A DNA stretch of 64,000 nucleotides from Bacteroidota bacterium (GTDB lineage: Bacteria > Bacteroidota > Bacteroidia > Bacteroidales > Paludibacteraceae), in assembly GCA_021779195.1 (NCBI GenBank), contig JAJYBB010000003.1:156901-220900 (forward strand). Direction: 5' to 3'. This document shows positions 19,306-28,721 of this stretch, one piece after another. Numbering within the stretch: position 1 is the stretch's first letter; each line of letters starts with the position of its first letter. Both the position numbers and the translations under genes were made by a program. The notes under the pieces are model-generated. The model made no database searches. It saw only the letters and a list, made by a program, of their open reading frames with translations, and was not told where the DNA came from.

Positions 19306-20207
19306 CTTAACAGATAATCTACTGAAGCAAAAGTATTTAATCCGAGCAAAGGATGCAATTCAGCATTCAAATCGAATCGAAAAAAGCCAACTCTGAAACC
19401 CACACCAAGACAAGGCACTAAATAATCAGTGGCATAAGCTCCAAGTTTTACCGACACATTCTCGATCATTTGGTAATCAAAACCGGTTGCAAAGCGATAA
19501 TTACTGCTCACTTCTTTGTCAATTTGCGTGAGCCAAACCAATTCAGGGCTTAATAAGCAAGAAGTACCAAAACTAAATATTGACGGGATACGTTTTGTAA
19601 CGAATTCCGTTTTTATATTTGTTTGAAAAGGGTTAAAAGTGTTGAATCCCAGATTGAATAAAGGCGATAATTTTACAGATAAGCCAACTTGAGGAAGCAA
19701 AGTTCCGCGATACGTATTGGACGCATCAAAATAAGCCATGTAATAATTAAATTGCACGCCCATACTGAATTTATCCATAAAATTTCGTGATAAACCGCAA
19801 CCAATAAGCATTTCGTGATAAAGTGAGTATCCAAAATGCGAAAATGAAACACCAATATTTACAAGTGAACTATGAAAGCCAGCCTGAATACTTTTTGTTG
19901 ATAGTTCGGTCAAAAGAGATCGGTTACTCATGCTGATACCGATTTCTGTTTGTTGAAAATATCCAATCATTGCGGGGTTATTGAATGCTGTCCAATTTCT
20001 TATGTCTGCCACCGAAGTTTCAGCAATTGATTTTCCTTCAGGAAGGATGGATGCGATTTGAGCACAAGCAAATTGTTGAATAAAAAGCAGAACAATTAGA
20101 TGATTTATTCTATAATTGAGATTAACAGTAGATGATTTTGAATGACTTTTCGACCAATACAAACGATCTGACGGATGAGATTGAAAATTTTTCAAAAAAT
20201 GTTTCAT
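19302..20207 (-). CDS. Probable outer-membrane beta-barrel protein, family not recognised
   Basis: 301 residues. A hydrophobic segment (HLIVLLFIQQFACAQ, about 36-50) looks like a signal peptide with an unusually long N-terminal part; I find no ATG closer to it, so the start is uncertain. The rest is rich in Gly, Phe and Tyr in alternating strands, with FNNPAMIGY early on, a pattern seen in PorV/PorQ- and FadL-like barrels of Bacteroidetes. It overlaps the next gene by 4 bp (ATGA), so the two products probably work together in the outer membrane. Confidence 0.6.
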   Translation of the reverse strand: MKHFLKNFQSHPSDRLYWSKSHSKSSTVNLNYRINHLIVLLFIQQFACAQIASILPEGKSIAETSVADIRNWTAFNNPAMIGYFQQTEIGISMSNRSLLTELSTKSIQAGFHSSLVNIGVSFSHFGYSLYHEMLIGCGLSRNFMDKFSMGVQFNYYMAYFDASNTYRGTLLPQVGLSVKLSPLFNLGFNTFNPFQTNIKTEFVTKRIPSIFSFGTSCLLSPELVWLTQIDKEVSSNYRFATGFDYQMIENVSVKLGAYATDYLVPCLGVGFRVGFFRFDLNAELHPLLGLNTFASVDYLLR

Positions 20208-20547
20208 GTTTCTTTTTCAAATTTGGGAGCTTAAAACTATGGTTATTTGATCGATACGTGAATTTAATAAAATAAAATACGTCTCGAAATTAGGTTCAGT
20301 AAACCTATATTTTAGATATTTCCATTTTAAAGTTCTAAATAAATGCTTTTATCGATTAAAATGTCAAAAATAAATAAAAGGCGTGAAACAATCGATATAT
20401 TAAAGAAATATTTTTCAAAAAAAATCATGATTTGTTGTATTTCAACCATTATCAATAATATTTCATTAAAAACTGACGTACTTTTACAAATAAAATAATA
20501 ATTTTGGAGTGAAGTAATTAAGAAATTATACAGTATCGAAAAAGGAG
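20208..20547. other. Intergenic, 340 bp, divergent promoter region
   Basis: This AT-rich gap lies between divergent genes. No gene is visible and no full TAnnTTTG promoter could be placed with confidence. Confidence 0.45.
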
Positions 20548-21090
20548 ATGGAAAATAAAAATTTGATTCGGGATAAAATGAAAATTTTGAAACAACAAGT
20601 TCCTGATTTTCAAAAAACAGAAAATGCGAAGATCGTTTTTAAAAAAATTGAGTCGCTGACAGAATTTAAAATTGCTAAAACCATTTTATTATACTGGTCG
20701 CTTCCGGATGAAATGCCAACGCATAATTTTGTGGAGAAATGGAGTAATTCAAAACAAGTTTTACTTCCTGCATTGGACGGAGAAGAAATAATTTTAAAAC
20801 AATTTATTTCTCAAAAACAGATGACAGCAGGAAAGTGGGGAATTTTAGAACCAAATGAGAATGAATGTTTTTCAGAAAAAATTGATTTGGTGGTTGTGCC
20901 GGGTGTCGCTTTCGATATTAAAAAGAACAGATTAGGCAGAGGTAAAGGATATTATGATCGATTTTTGACCAAAATCAATACGTTCAAAATAGGAATATGT
21001 TATGATTTTCAGCTTATAGAATCTGTGCCGGCAAATTATAAGGACGTAAAAATGAATGCAGTAATTACGCCTTCAGAATTTATTCGATAA
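20548..21090 (+). CDS. fau: 5-formyltetrahydrofolate cyclo-ligase
   Basis: 180 residues, normal for the family. It closes 5-formyl-THF to 5,10-methenyl-THF with ATP, recovering the folate pool. The signature RLGRGKGYYDRFL (about 130-142) is the phosphate/substrate loop; VVPGVAFD precedes it. The start has a good Shine-Dalgarno (AAAGGAG ending 2 bp before the ATG), uncommon here. Its stop abuts the end of the convergent gene at 21091 with no spacer. Confidence 0.92.
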   Translation: MENKNLIRDKMKILKQQVPDFQKTENAKIVFKKIESLTEFKIAKTILLYWSLPDEMPTHNFVEKWSNSKQVLLPALDGEEIILKQFISQKQMTAGKWGILEPNENECFSEKIDLVVVPGVAFDIKKNRLGRGKGYYDRFLTKINTFKIGICYDFQLIESVPANYKDVKMNAVITPSEFIR

Positions 21091-21813
21091 TTATTGAATA
21101 CGTAAATCATCGATGGGCGTAAGTTCATTTTCACCTTTGCGATAGTAATAAATCAACCCATACGATTGACATTTTTTCATTCTTGCATAAGGCTTTTCAT
21201 CTTTAAACTTAGCTTCTACCTGATTCCAGATATCGAGAATGATCTCATCTCCCTTCGCTCGTAAACTGACTAAATCTTCCCAATTCCGATTGGTAGTGTT
21301 TTGGTGTATTTTTTGGGTAGCTTTATACTCTTTAAAAATTTCATAGTGCACTTTTACTTTGGCAATGGCAGGGTTGTAAATTGGAAGCCCACCATTTCGA
21401 ATTCGCTCATTTTCGCCATCAATAATATATTTCCCCCAATCTAACAAAGCCGCTTCGGTGCTTAAATCGGGCACGTTATTAATCTCAGGGTCTAAATGAT
21501 AAAATAATTTATGCTCTTTCTTGATATCTCCTCTGATCACCGAAAGATTTAAAACCTGGATAAAATGTGAAATATAAATGCGGGCGTTATGAACAATAAG
21601 TTGATATTTTTTATTTGCCAAAACTTGATTTTCGAGCATTTGCTGATAATGCGCAAGTTGCTTTTCAAAAATATTCAAAAAGTTTTGGGCTTCGCGAAGA
21701 GATTTGTATGACACGGCTTGGTCTCCAAAGTCTTGTTGATCACCTTGTAGCAGAGCTGCTTTAAGTGCTCGTAAACGAGCCTGGTCAGTATTTGGTAATC
21801 GTCGATAAGGCAT
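21091..21813 (-). CDS. Conserved protein of unknown function
   Basis: 240 residues, soluble, no signal peptide or membrane segment. It begins MPYRRLPNTDQARLRALK and is mainly helical, with a mid-region KYQLIVHNARIYISHFIQ and a C-terminal RMKKCQSYGLIYYYRKGEN. I do not recognise a characterised family, though it looks like a Bacteroidetes-specific conserved protein. It lies 66 bp after the prenyl synthase gene on the same strand, possibly the last gene of that run, and its 3' end abuts the cyclo-ligase gene. Confidence 0.65.
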   Translation of the reverse strand: MPYRRLPNTDQARLRALKAALLQGDQQDFGDQAVSYKSLREAQNFLNIFEKQLAHYQQMLENQVLANKKYQLIVHNARIYISHFIQVLNLSVIRGDIKKEHKLFYHLDPEINNVPDLSTEAALLDWGKYIIDGENERIRNGGLPIYNPAIAKVKVHYEIFKEYKATQKIHQNTTNRNWEDLVSLRAKGDEIILDIWNQVEAKFKDEKPYARMKKCQSYGLIYYYRKGENELTPIDDLRIQ

Positions 21814-21879
21814 ATTAAATTATATAAAAAACTTACGTCCAAATTCTAAATCGAAAATTTCATCTGCAAATATATGCAA

Positions 21880-22857
21880 TTATTCATTTCGAACCATCAA
21901 TTTTTCGGCTAATTTTCTCAATTCTTGTTTTTTATTGTCCTGAACACCTACTTTTTCAAGTTTTGCGATTGCCTTACAGTAAAATTCGTTCATCTTATCT
22001 TCGCAAATTTTATTAACGCCAAGCCGGTTATAAATTGCGGTAACACCTTTAATTTTCTCCTCAGCTAAATTTTCGTCCGAAATATTTAACAAAGCTGCTA
22101 ATTCCATTCTATCTGCACCTACTGCCCTATTTAATGACTGAATTAAAAGATAGGTTTTTTTATTGGAGAGTATGTCGCCACCAATTTTTTTCCCAAAAAT
22201 TGATTCATTTCCATATACATCAAGCAAATCATCTTTTAACTGAAATGCAAGACCGATATTTAACCCGAAATCATAAAGAAGTTGAGCATCTTCAAAATCT
22301 GAACCGCCAATCAAAGCACCTGTTTTAAGCGCACAACCCAGCAACACGGCAGTTTTAAGCCGTATCATTTCAAGATATTCGTCGGCCTCAACATTATTTC
22401 GATGTTCAAAATCAACGTCATATTGTTGACCTTCACAAATTTCAATAGCAGTTCCCGAAAATAAATCGAGAACATGTTTCAATTGTTTCTCAGGCGTTTC
22501 GGATATTAATTGATAAGCAACAATTTGCATCACATCACCCGAAAGTATAGCCGTATTATCATCCCATTTTTGGTGAACCGTTGGCATCCCCCTTCTCAAT
22601 TCGGCTTTGTCCATTATATCATCATGCAACAAGGTGAAATTGTGGAATATCTCTAATCCTAAGGCAGCAGGTATTGCCGGCAATAAATTATCAGTAAATA
22701 AGTTACAAGCCATTAAAGTCAGCGTTGGACGAATGCGTTTCCCTCCGTGAGAAAGCACATAACTGATTGGTTTATATAAACCTTCAGGCGATTTCTGCCA
22801 ATTCAGTTTTTCAATTTCTAAAGATAAAATTTCAGTAATTTCGTTGAATGTTTTCAT
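21880..22857 (-). CDS. Polyprenyl diphosphate synthase (farnesyl/geranylgeranyl type)
   Basis: 325 residues. First Asp-rich motif LLHDDIMDKAELRRGMPT and second QLKDDLLDVYGN are both intact, and GGKRIRPTL near residue 35 is the diphosphate-binding loop. The residues before the first motif (FHNFTLLHDDIMD) favour a short-chain product such as farnesyl or geranylgeranyl diphosphate, the primer for the long-chain enzyme at 4762-5736; that is inference. It lies 57 bp after ddl on the same strand. Confidence 0.9.
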   Translation of the reverse strand: MKTFNEITEILSLEIEKLNWQKSPEGLYKPISYVLSHGGKRIRPTLTLMACNLFTDNLLPAIPAALGLEIFHNFTLLHDDIMDKAELRRGMPTVHQKWDDNTAILSGDVMQIVAYQLISETPEKQLKHVLDLFSGTAIEICEGQQYDVDFEHRNNVEADEYLEMIRLKTAVLLGCALKTGALIGGSDFEDAQLLYDFGLNIGLAFQLKDDLLDVYGNESIFGKKIGGDILSNKKTYLLIQSLNRAVGADRMELAALLNISDENLAEEKIKGVTAIYNRLGVNKICEDKMNEFYCKAIAKLEKVGVQDNKKQELRKLAEKLMVRNE

Positions 22858-22914
22858 AAAATTCTAAAGCATCTAAGCCACTGATATTTTGAGAATAACG
22901 TTTTTCAGAAAATT

Positions 22915-23895
22915 CTAATTTGATAATTCGTTTTCAATAATTTCAGTCATAACATCTGAAATTGAAAGACCCGCGGCAGCTACCTGCTGCGGAATAAAGC
23001 TGGTAGCGGTCATTCCTGGTGTTGTATTAACTTCCAATAAATTAATCACTTCGCCTTCAGTAATTATATAATCAATCCGCACAATACCTTTACATCCGAG
23101 AATATCATAGATCATTGAAGTAAGTCGTTGTACGCGTTCGGTAAGCGATGTACTTATACGAGCGGGCGTAATTTCCTGTACCTGACCTTTATACTTGGCA
23201 TTATAATCAAAAAATTCATTTTGACTCACCACTTCAGTTACAGGCAAAACCTGTGATGAATTTTTGGTTTTGAAAATTCCACACGTTATTTCGATACCGG
23301 ACATAAATTTTTCAACCATAACTTCTTCTCCTTCGGCAAATGCCTTAGCAATTGCCGACTGAAGTTCATCTGCCTGTTTTACTTTCGTAACGCCAAAACT
23401 ACTTCCTCCCACATTGGGTTTCACGAAGCAGGGAAGTCCGATTTTCAAAGTCGCTTCTTCGTTAGAAATTGCCTGCCCAGAACGCAAAACTAACGAATCG
23501 GATACCTTAATTCCGAATCCTTTTAGATATTGATTACAGGTAAATTTACTGAAGGTAATAGATGAAGCCAACACCCCGCAAGACGAATAAGGCAATCCGA
23601 TAAGTTCAAAATAACCCTGCAAAATGCCATTTTCACCTGGAGTACCATGTATGGTTATGTATGCAAAATCAAAAATGACTTTTTCAGCATTATGTACAAA
23701 ACTAAAATCATTTTTATCAATGGGAAGTTTTTCGTTTTCCGACCATTCGACCTGCCAAGTTTTGCCAACTATGGTTACAACAAAAACATTATACCGCGTT
23801 TTATCTATAAACGAGTATATGCCGGCAGCACTCTTGAGAGAAACGACTACTTCCGACGAATCGCCGCCGGCTACGATAGCAATATTTTTTTTCAT
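22915..23895 (-). CDS. ddl: D-alanine--D-alanine ligase
   Basis: 326 residues, ATP-grasp fold. It joins two D-alanines with ATP in the cytoplasm for peptidoglycan precursors. Visible motifs are the N-terminal GGDSSEVVVSLKSA, HGTPGENGILQGYFE, the glycine-rich ATP loop KPNVGGSSFGV, and the C-terminal metal site INLLEVNTTPGMT. Only one ddl is in the window. It lies in a minus-strand run RluD > ddl > prenyl synthase. Confidence 0.95.
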   Translation of the reverse strand: MKKNIAIVAGGDSSEVVVSLKSAAGIYSFIDKTRYNVFVVTIVGKTWQVEWSENEKLPIDKNDFSFVHNAEKVIFDFAYITIHGTPGENGILQGYFELIGLPYSSCGVLASSITFSKFTCNQYLKGFGIKVSDSLVLRSGQAISNEEATLKIGLPCFVKPNVGGSSFGVTKVKQADELQSAIAKAFAEGEEVMVEKFMSGIEITCGIFKTKNSSQVLPVTEVVSQNEFFDYNAKYKGQVQEITPARISTSLTERVQRLTSMIYDILGCKGIVRIDYIITEGEVINLLEVNTTPGMTATSFIPQQVAAAGLSISDVMTEIIENELSN

Positions 23896-24153
23896 AAAAT
23901 CTCTAAAAATAAATTATAATAGAATCAAAAAACTCACTGAAAACGCCTTCTGAAAAAGCATAACAAATTGATCGATAATTAAATGAATTAGAACAAACAG
24001 TTTTCTGCTGTGAAGAGAATAGCCCGTTAATTCAAGAGCGTAAAAACGAGATTCAAAAAATTAACCATTGATAATATCTAACGTTTAAGCTTTGAATAAT
24101 ATTTTTTTACATACTAATCATTCAACGCAAATCAATATTTTAGAAGTAACCAT

Positions 24154-25239
24154 TTATTTTTCGGTACATTTAAATTTATATTCTCGCCAATGCTCAATGA
24201 GTTGATACATATCGGTGGGCAACTCACTATCAAAATACATAAACTCGTTGGTGCGGGGATGAACAAATCCTAATGTTTTAGCATGAAGAGCCTGACGCGG
24301 ACACGTGAAAAAACAGTTTTTTACGAAAGCTTTATAAAATGCAGTATTATTGCCTCGCAAAATTAAATGTCCACCATAACGTTCATCATTGAAAAGCGGA
24401 TGACCGATATACTTCATGTGAACCCTGATTTGATGCGTGCGACCTGTTTCCAATCGGCATTCCAAAAGTGTAACATATCCAAACCGTTCGAGCACTTTGT
24501 AATGTGTTACTGCGAATTTAGCAAAAGGATTTTCTCCTTCGGGAAATACTTTGAACTGCATCCGGTCTTGTGGATCACGGGCTAATGCACCAACGATAGT
24601 ACCTTCATCATCTTTTACATTTCCCCAAACCAAAGCTTGATATCTACGCTGAGTCGTTTTCTCAAAAAATTGTCTTCCTAAATATGATTTTGCAGTTTCG
24701 GTTTTAGCAATCAGCAATAATCCGGAGGTGTCTTTATCTATTCTATGTACCAGTCCGACACGTGAATCATTAGGATCAAACTCCGGATGATCCTTCAAGT
24801 GCCAAGCAATAGCATTCAGTAAAGTCCCATCGTAATTACCAAAACCAGGATGAACAACTAAGCCGGGTTGTTTATTTACCAACATGATATCATCATCTTC
24901 ATATACAATATCTATGGGAATATCCTGCGGAACAATGTCAAAATCATTAGGCGGATAATCAAGAACAATGGAAATAATATCGAAAGGTTTTACCCTGTAG
25001 CTTGACTTGATAGGAATTCCATTTACTAAAATATTTCCTGAATCAGCAGCGTCCTGGATGCGGTTTCGTGAAATATTGGGCATGCAGTTTGTCAGATATT
25101 TATCAATGCGTACCAACGATTGCCCTTTATCTACAATAAATTTGAAATGTTCAAAAAGTTCACGTTCTTCGCTTACATTTTCTACAATGTAATCTTCCTC
25201 AGGTTCTTCAAAAAATTCTTCTTTCACGGTTAATTTCAA
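24154..25239 (-). CDS. rluD: Ribosomal large-subunit pseudouridine synthase, RluD type
   Basis: 361 residues. An S4 RNA-binding domain (about 40-100: RIDKYLTNCMPNISRN, ILVNG) is followed by a pseudouridine synthase domain with the catalytic motif LVHRIDKDTSGLL near residues 163-175, the Asp being the nucleophile. There is no ATG near the expected start: the frame opens with TTG at 25239, with GTG at 25230 as alternative, and the next ATG is inside the S4 domain. The acidic N-terminal extension (EEFFEEPEEDYIVENVSEE) is seen in Bacteroidetes relatives. It follows the PASTA gene by 141 bp. Confidence 0.9.
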   Translation of the reverse strand: MKLTVKEEFFEEPEEDYIVENVSEERELFEHFKFIVDKGQSLVRIDKYLTNCMPNISRNRIQDAADSGNILVNGIPIKSSYRVKPFDIISIVLDYPPNDFDIVPQDIPIDIVYEDDDIMLVNKQPGLVVHPGFGNYDGTLLNAIAWHLKDHPEFDPNDSRVGLVHRIDKDTSGLLLIAKTETAKSYLGRQFFEKTTQRRYQALVWGNVKDDEGTIVGALARDPQDRMQFKVFPEGENPFAKFAVTHYKVLERFGYVTLLECRLETGRTHQIRVHMKYIGHPLFNDERYGGHLILRGNNTAFYKAFVKNCFFTCPRQALHAKTLGFVHPRTNEFMYFDSELPTDMYQLIEHWREYKFKCTEK

Positions 25240-25380
25240 TCTATTTTATTAATCCAAAATTCAGACACTCTCATTTAAAAGTGGTTGATAATCAATTAAA
25301 CTCAATTTAAGGTAGTATAAAAATTAATTTAATCAATAAAATTTATATCCTGCAAAAGGATACAAAATGATGAACTGAAT

Positions 25381-26214
25381 TTAGAAAAACTGTTCATCTG
25401 AAGAGTCCTGTTTTTTATCTTCATCAAAAGTTTTGTTTAAAAGCGTCTTGTCAGTCGATAACCACACATCGATATGCGAACCAGCCGACAAGGTACTTCC
25501 CGCAGCTGGTAATTGTCTGTAAATCACATAGTCCGATTCATTTCCAGAAGGAGGAACATCGTAATTTGTTGCTCCGATCACCAAAGTTGCATTTAAAATC
25601 CTTTTTTGTGCATCGTCCAGGTTTAATCCCTTTATTGCCGGAACCACGACACTGCTATCTCCCAATCCGTTCCCAACAACCAATTCCAACGAACTGCCTT
25701 CAGGAATTCGCGATCCCATGTAAAGAGATCGTCCTTTGTATTTAACATCAATTACCAGATCTTTATATTCCGATGGAGAATATTCAACACTCCCGATACT
25801 TAATCCTAAAGATTTGAGAATAGCTTCACCCTGCCGGTAAGAAACATCACTTAAATCGGGAATTGAAACCTGACGAACCTGACGGGAGTTAATGATAATA
25901 TAAATAGCCCTATTTCGTTTTACCGATGAATTGGCGGGCGGAATCTGTTCGATAATAGTTCCCAACTTTTTATCGCGTACATATACCGAATCGATTATCT
26001 GTGGAAACAAACCGTGTTTGGCAAGAGCAACTTCGGCTTCTTCCACGTACATTCCTCTCAAATCAGGGATAATTTCAGCCTGCCCGTGATGCGTATAAAA
26101 ATCAATCGCTATTAAAGTACCCCAGGCTAAAGCAACAAAAATTGCAATCGCAACCAACAGATTCTTTATGATAAATCCTACAAACGATTCTTTCCAAAAT
26201 TCTTTTATATCCAT
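25381..26214 (-). CDS. Membrane-anchored protein with three PASTA domains
   Basis: 277 residues. One N-terminal membrane helix (about 17-36, LLVAIAIFVALAWGTLIAI) and then three PASTA repeats: from EIIPDLRGM (about 43), SIPDLSDV (about 115) and VPAIKGLNLDDA (about 190). There is no kinase domain, unlike Ser/Thr kinases with PASTA. PASTA modules bind muropeptides or beta-lactam-like ligands, so it likely senses or scaffolds the wall. The order PASTA-RluD-Ddl is usual in the phylum. Confidence 0.9.
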   Translation of the reverse strand: MDIKEFWKESFVGFIIKNLLVAIAIFVALAWGTLIAIDFYTHHGQAEIIPDLRGMYVEEAEVALAKHGLFPQIIDSVYVRDKKLGTIIEQIPPANSSVKRNRAIYIIINSRQVRQVSIPDLSDVSYRQGEAILKSLGLSIGSVEYSPSEYKDLVIDVKYKGRSLYMGSRIPEGSSLELVVGNGLGDSSVVVPAIKGLNLDDAQKRILNATLVIGATNYDVPPSGNESDYVIYRQLPAAGSTLSAGSHIDVWLSTDKTLLNKTFDEDKKQDSSDEQFF

Positions 26215-26401
26215 AATGATTTATTAGATTTTATGCTCAAATAATCCAATATTTAGTGCAGCGAAATTATTATGCACACAAACTTCGGCAAAATGCAGTT
26301 GCAAAAATACTGATTTTATTGTTTTTATGGGCATAGAAACAAAAAAAGTAAAAACTTTGAACAAGTCTTTACTTTCTTTATGTCGTTTTGGAGTCAATTT
26401 A

Positions 26402-26560
26402 CTATGCTTTATGACGACCTTCGTCTGCAACAGTAAGTTTTGTTCTACCTTTAGCCCGACGAGCAGCTAATACGCGACGTCCGTTTGCGGTTGCCATTCT
26501 TTCACGAAACCCGTGTTTGTTTCTTCTTTTTCTTTGCGAAGGTTGAAATGTCCTTTTCAT
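26402..26560 (-). CDS. rpmH: 50S ribosomal protein L34
   Basis: I translated this directly: 52 residues from ATG 26560 to TAG 26402. It begins [18 protein letters not shown] and goes on with [19 protein letters not shown], the unmistakable basic L34 sequence. A short C-terminal tail [13 protein letters not shown] is typical of Bacteroidetes L34. A full promoter lies at 26609-26639. It is not next to rnpA, dnaA or oriC genes, as it would be in many other phyla. Confidence 0.97.
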   Translation of the reverse strand: MKRTFQPSQRKRRNKHGFRERMATANGRRVLAARRAKGRTKLTVADEGRHKA

Positions 26561-26608
26561 TGCTTACTTTATTTGGCGTTATTATTTTCTGTTTGATATT
26601 TGGGACTG

Positions 26609-26639
26609 CAAAGATAGATGTTTTTTTCAAAACTGCAAA
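26609..26639 (-). promoter_or_regulatory. Promoter of rpmH
   Basis: On the minus strand TTTG (plus 26636-26639), a 19-bp spacer, then TATCTTTG (plus 26609-26616) form a consensus Bacteroidetes sigma-A promoter 50 bp before the rpmH start. Confidence 0.78.
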
Positions 26640-26979
26640 GAATCAACCCTTTTTTATCAGCTAAATACTCAAATATTCCGATATTTATCTTTTTCCAGTC
26701 TGATTATTGTAATAATGCGTTTCGGGATATTGAGGGTTGTTTTAAACAATCAGCAGCTGTTTTTAATAACATATTTTGTCCATTTATAGTTTGTTTTCAG
26801 CTATATAACTCTTTTGTTGATCTACGTTTTTTCGAAAAGGTACGTTTTTAAAGGCTGAAATAATTAAATTTTTTGAAGATATTCCCTGATAAAAAAATTA
26901 AAACAATGGGGAAATTTTCAATGGGGAAATGACGACTATATTCCTTTTAAAAAATGAAGCTCAAAAAACTAAAATGTTG

Positions 26980-26987
26980 TATCTTTG
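26980..26987 (+). promoter_or_regulatory. Bacteroidetes -7 element (TATCTTTG) for tyrS
   Basis: TATCTTTG about 73 bp before the tyrS start. No good -33 TTG stands 19-20 bp upstream. Confidence 0.55.
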
Positions 26988-27059
26988 CACTTTCAAAAAA
27001 ACTGAACTTTACAATCCATTTTATCACAGAAATGAAACTAAAAAGATAAAAATAACACG

Positions 27060-28352
27060 ATGAATTTTATTGAAGAATTAGAATGGCGTGGTATGATTCA
27101 CTCGATGATGCCCGGAACTGAAGAACAATTATCCAAAGAAATGACTGCGGCATACGTAGGCATTGACCCTACTGCCGACTCGCTACACATCGGACATTTA
27201 GTAAGTATAATGATGCTGAAACATTTTCAGCGTGCCGGACACAAGCCCATTGCCTTGGTAGGGGGTGCAACTGGTATGATTGGCGATCCTTCAGGAAAAT
27301 CCGCTGAAAGAAATTTACTTGATGAGGCTGCTTTGAGACATAATCAGGATTGTATAAAGGCTCAATTGGAAAAATTTTTAGATTTCAATAGCAACGAACC
27401 CAATGCTGCTGAATTGGTCAACAATTATGATTGGATGAAAAATTATTCGTTCCTTAACTTCATTCGCGATATTGGGAAACATATCACTGTGAATTACATG
27501 ATGGCTAAAGATTCTGTGAAAAAACGGTTGAGCAATGATTCGAACGTGGGCATGTCATTCACTGAATTCTCGTATCAGCTTTTGCAAGGCTATGATTTTT
27601 TACATCTATATCAGGAAAAAAATTGCAAATTGCAGATGGGGGGATCTGATCAGTGGGGCAATATTACTACCGGAACCGAACTGATTCGCCGGAAAACAGG
27701 AGGTGAAGCATTTGCTTTGGTTTGTCCCCTGATAACAAAAGCCGACGGCGGGAAATTCGGAAAAACTGAAAGCGGCAACGTTTGGCTCGCCCCCCAATAC
27801 ACTTCACCCTACAAATTTTATCAGTTTTGGCTAAATGTAAGCGATGAAGATGCCGAAAAATATATAAAAATTTTCACTTTTATCCCGAAAAATGAAATTG
27901 AACATTTAATTACTAATCACACCCAAGCTCCTCATTTAAGAATATTGCAAAAACGCATTGCGCAGGAAATTACCACAATGGTGCACTCCGTTGATGACTA
28001 TCAGGCAGCAGTGGAAGCTTCGAATATCCTTTTCGGAAATTCCACCTCCGAATCATTACGCAAATTAGACGAAGACACTTTTCTTGCCGTTTTCGATGGA
28101 GTTCCCCGTTTTACAATCAATAAATCAGTTCTCGACCAAGGAGTTAAAGGCATTGATTTATTGACCGAACTTGCAGCTGTTTTTACTTCAAAAGGCGAAA
28201 TGCGCAAGTTGGTTCAATCGGGTGGCGTGAGCATAAATAAAGAAAAAATAGTTCAAGCCGACGATATAATTGATTCAACTAAACTTTTGAATAACAAATA
28301 TATATTGGTTCAACGCGGGAAAAAAAATTATTATCTACTTATTGCTGAGTAA
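27060..28352 (+). CDS. tyrS: Tyrosyl-tRNA synthetase
   Basis: 430 residues, class I synthetase charging tRNA-Tyr. The HIGH motif is intact ([12 protein letters not shown], about 41-52), and the KMSKS loop appears as KFGKTESGN near 235, the usual bacterial TyrRS variant. [12 protein letters not shown] and GGSDQWGNI are the tyrosine- and ATP-site motifs. An S4 RNA-binding domain ends the chain (about 360-430: [14 protein letters not shown]). It is followed 100 bp later by tRNA-Gln, with its own promoter. Confidence 0.96.
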   Translation: MNFIEELEWRGMIHSMMPGTEEQLSKEMTAAYVGIDPTADSLHIGHLVSIMMLKHFQRAGHKPIALVGGATGMIGDPSGKSAERNLLDEAALRHNQDCIKAQLEKFLDFNSNEPNAAELVNNYDWMKNYSFLNFIRDIGKHITVNYMMAKDSVKKRLSNDSNVGMSFTEFSYQLLQGYDFLHLYQEKNCKLQMGGSDQWGNITTGTELIRRKTGGEAFALVCPLITKADGGKFGKTESGNVWLAPQYTSPYKFYQFWLNVSDEDAEKYIKIFTFIPKNEIEHLITNHTQAPHLRILQKRIAQEITTMVHSVDDYQAAVEASNILFGNSTSESLRKLDEDTFLAVFDGVPRFTINKSVLDQGVKGIDLLTELAAVFTSKGEMRKLVQSGGVSINKEKIVQADDIIDSTKLLNNKYILVQRGKKNYYLLIAE

Positions 28353-28392
28353 ATCGAAAATTTCTTCCTGCTCTGAAAATTTGTAAAAACAT

Positions 28393-28423
28393 TTTGAAAG
28401 ATAAAAAAACAATCGTATCTTTG
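28393..28423 (+). promoter_or_regulatory. Promoter of tRNA-Gln
   Basis: TTTG at 28393-28396, a 19-bp spacer and TATCTTTG at 28416-28423. The tRNA begins 30 bp downstream. This is one of the best matches to the consensus in the window. Confidence 0.75.
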
Positions 28424-28452
28424 CACCGCTTTTGAAAATAAAGCCCGAGGAT

Positions 28453-28523
28453 TGTCTCATGGTGTAATGGTAGCACTGCAGTTTTTGGTTCTGCCTGTCG
28501 AAGTTCGAATCTTCGTGAGACAA
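28453..28523 (+). tRNA. tRNA-Gln (anticodon TTG)
   Basis: 71 nt fold into a full cloverleaf. Acceptor stem TGTCTCA/TGAGACA (7 bp), D stem GTGT/GCAC, anticodon stem GCAGT/TCTGC with a T-T mismatch next to the loop TTTTGGT (anticodon TTG), a 4-nt variable loop, and T arm CGAAG-TTCGAAT-CTTCG. The discriminator is A. CCA is not encoded. It has its own promoter and terminator. Confidence 0.95.
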
Positions 28524-28533
28524 CAAAGTTATT

Positions 28534-28570
28534 CACCACATTATCATTTATGATTTTGTGGTGTTTTTTT
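28534..28570 (+). terminator. Rho-independent terminator after tRNA-Gln
   Basis: CACCACA (28534-28540) pairs with TGTGGTG (28557-28563). Inside, ATCA/TGAT extends the stem past a symmetric 2x2 bulge to a 4-nt loop. Seven T follow (28564-28570). It is 11 bp after the tRNA. Confidence 0.85.
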
Positions 28571-28721
28571 GTTAGCACTCAACAATACTCTGTTTTTCAA
28601 TCGGATGGAAAATAACAAAATAATTTTTCAGCATAAAAACCGATTCTTGTGTCTCACTTTTCAAAAAAAATACTACATTTGCTTCTTGTTTGGTTCGTAA
28701 CTTAAAAAAAATTACAATCGT

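Larger units (their letters stand above)
26561..27059. other. Intergenic, 499 bp, divergent promoters of rpmH and tyrS
   Basis: It contains the rpmH promoter and the tyrS -7 element. The short frames across it have no recognisable product. Confidence 0.6.

Noticed and set aside
26224..26430. 68-residue minus frame near rpmH
   Set aside because: It overlaps rpmH in another frame; L34 is certain.
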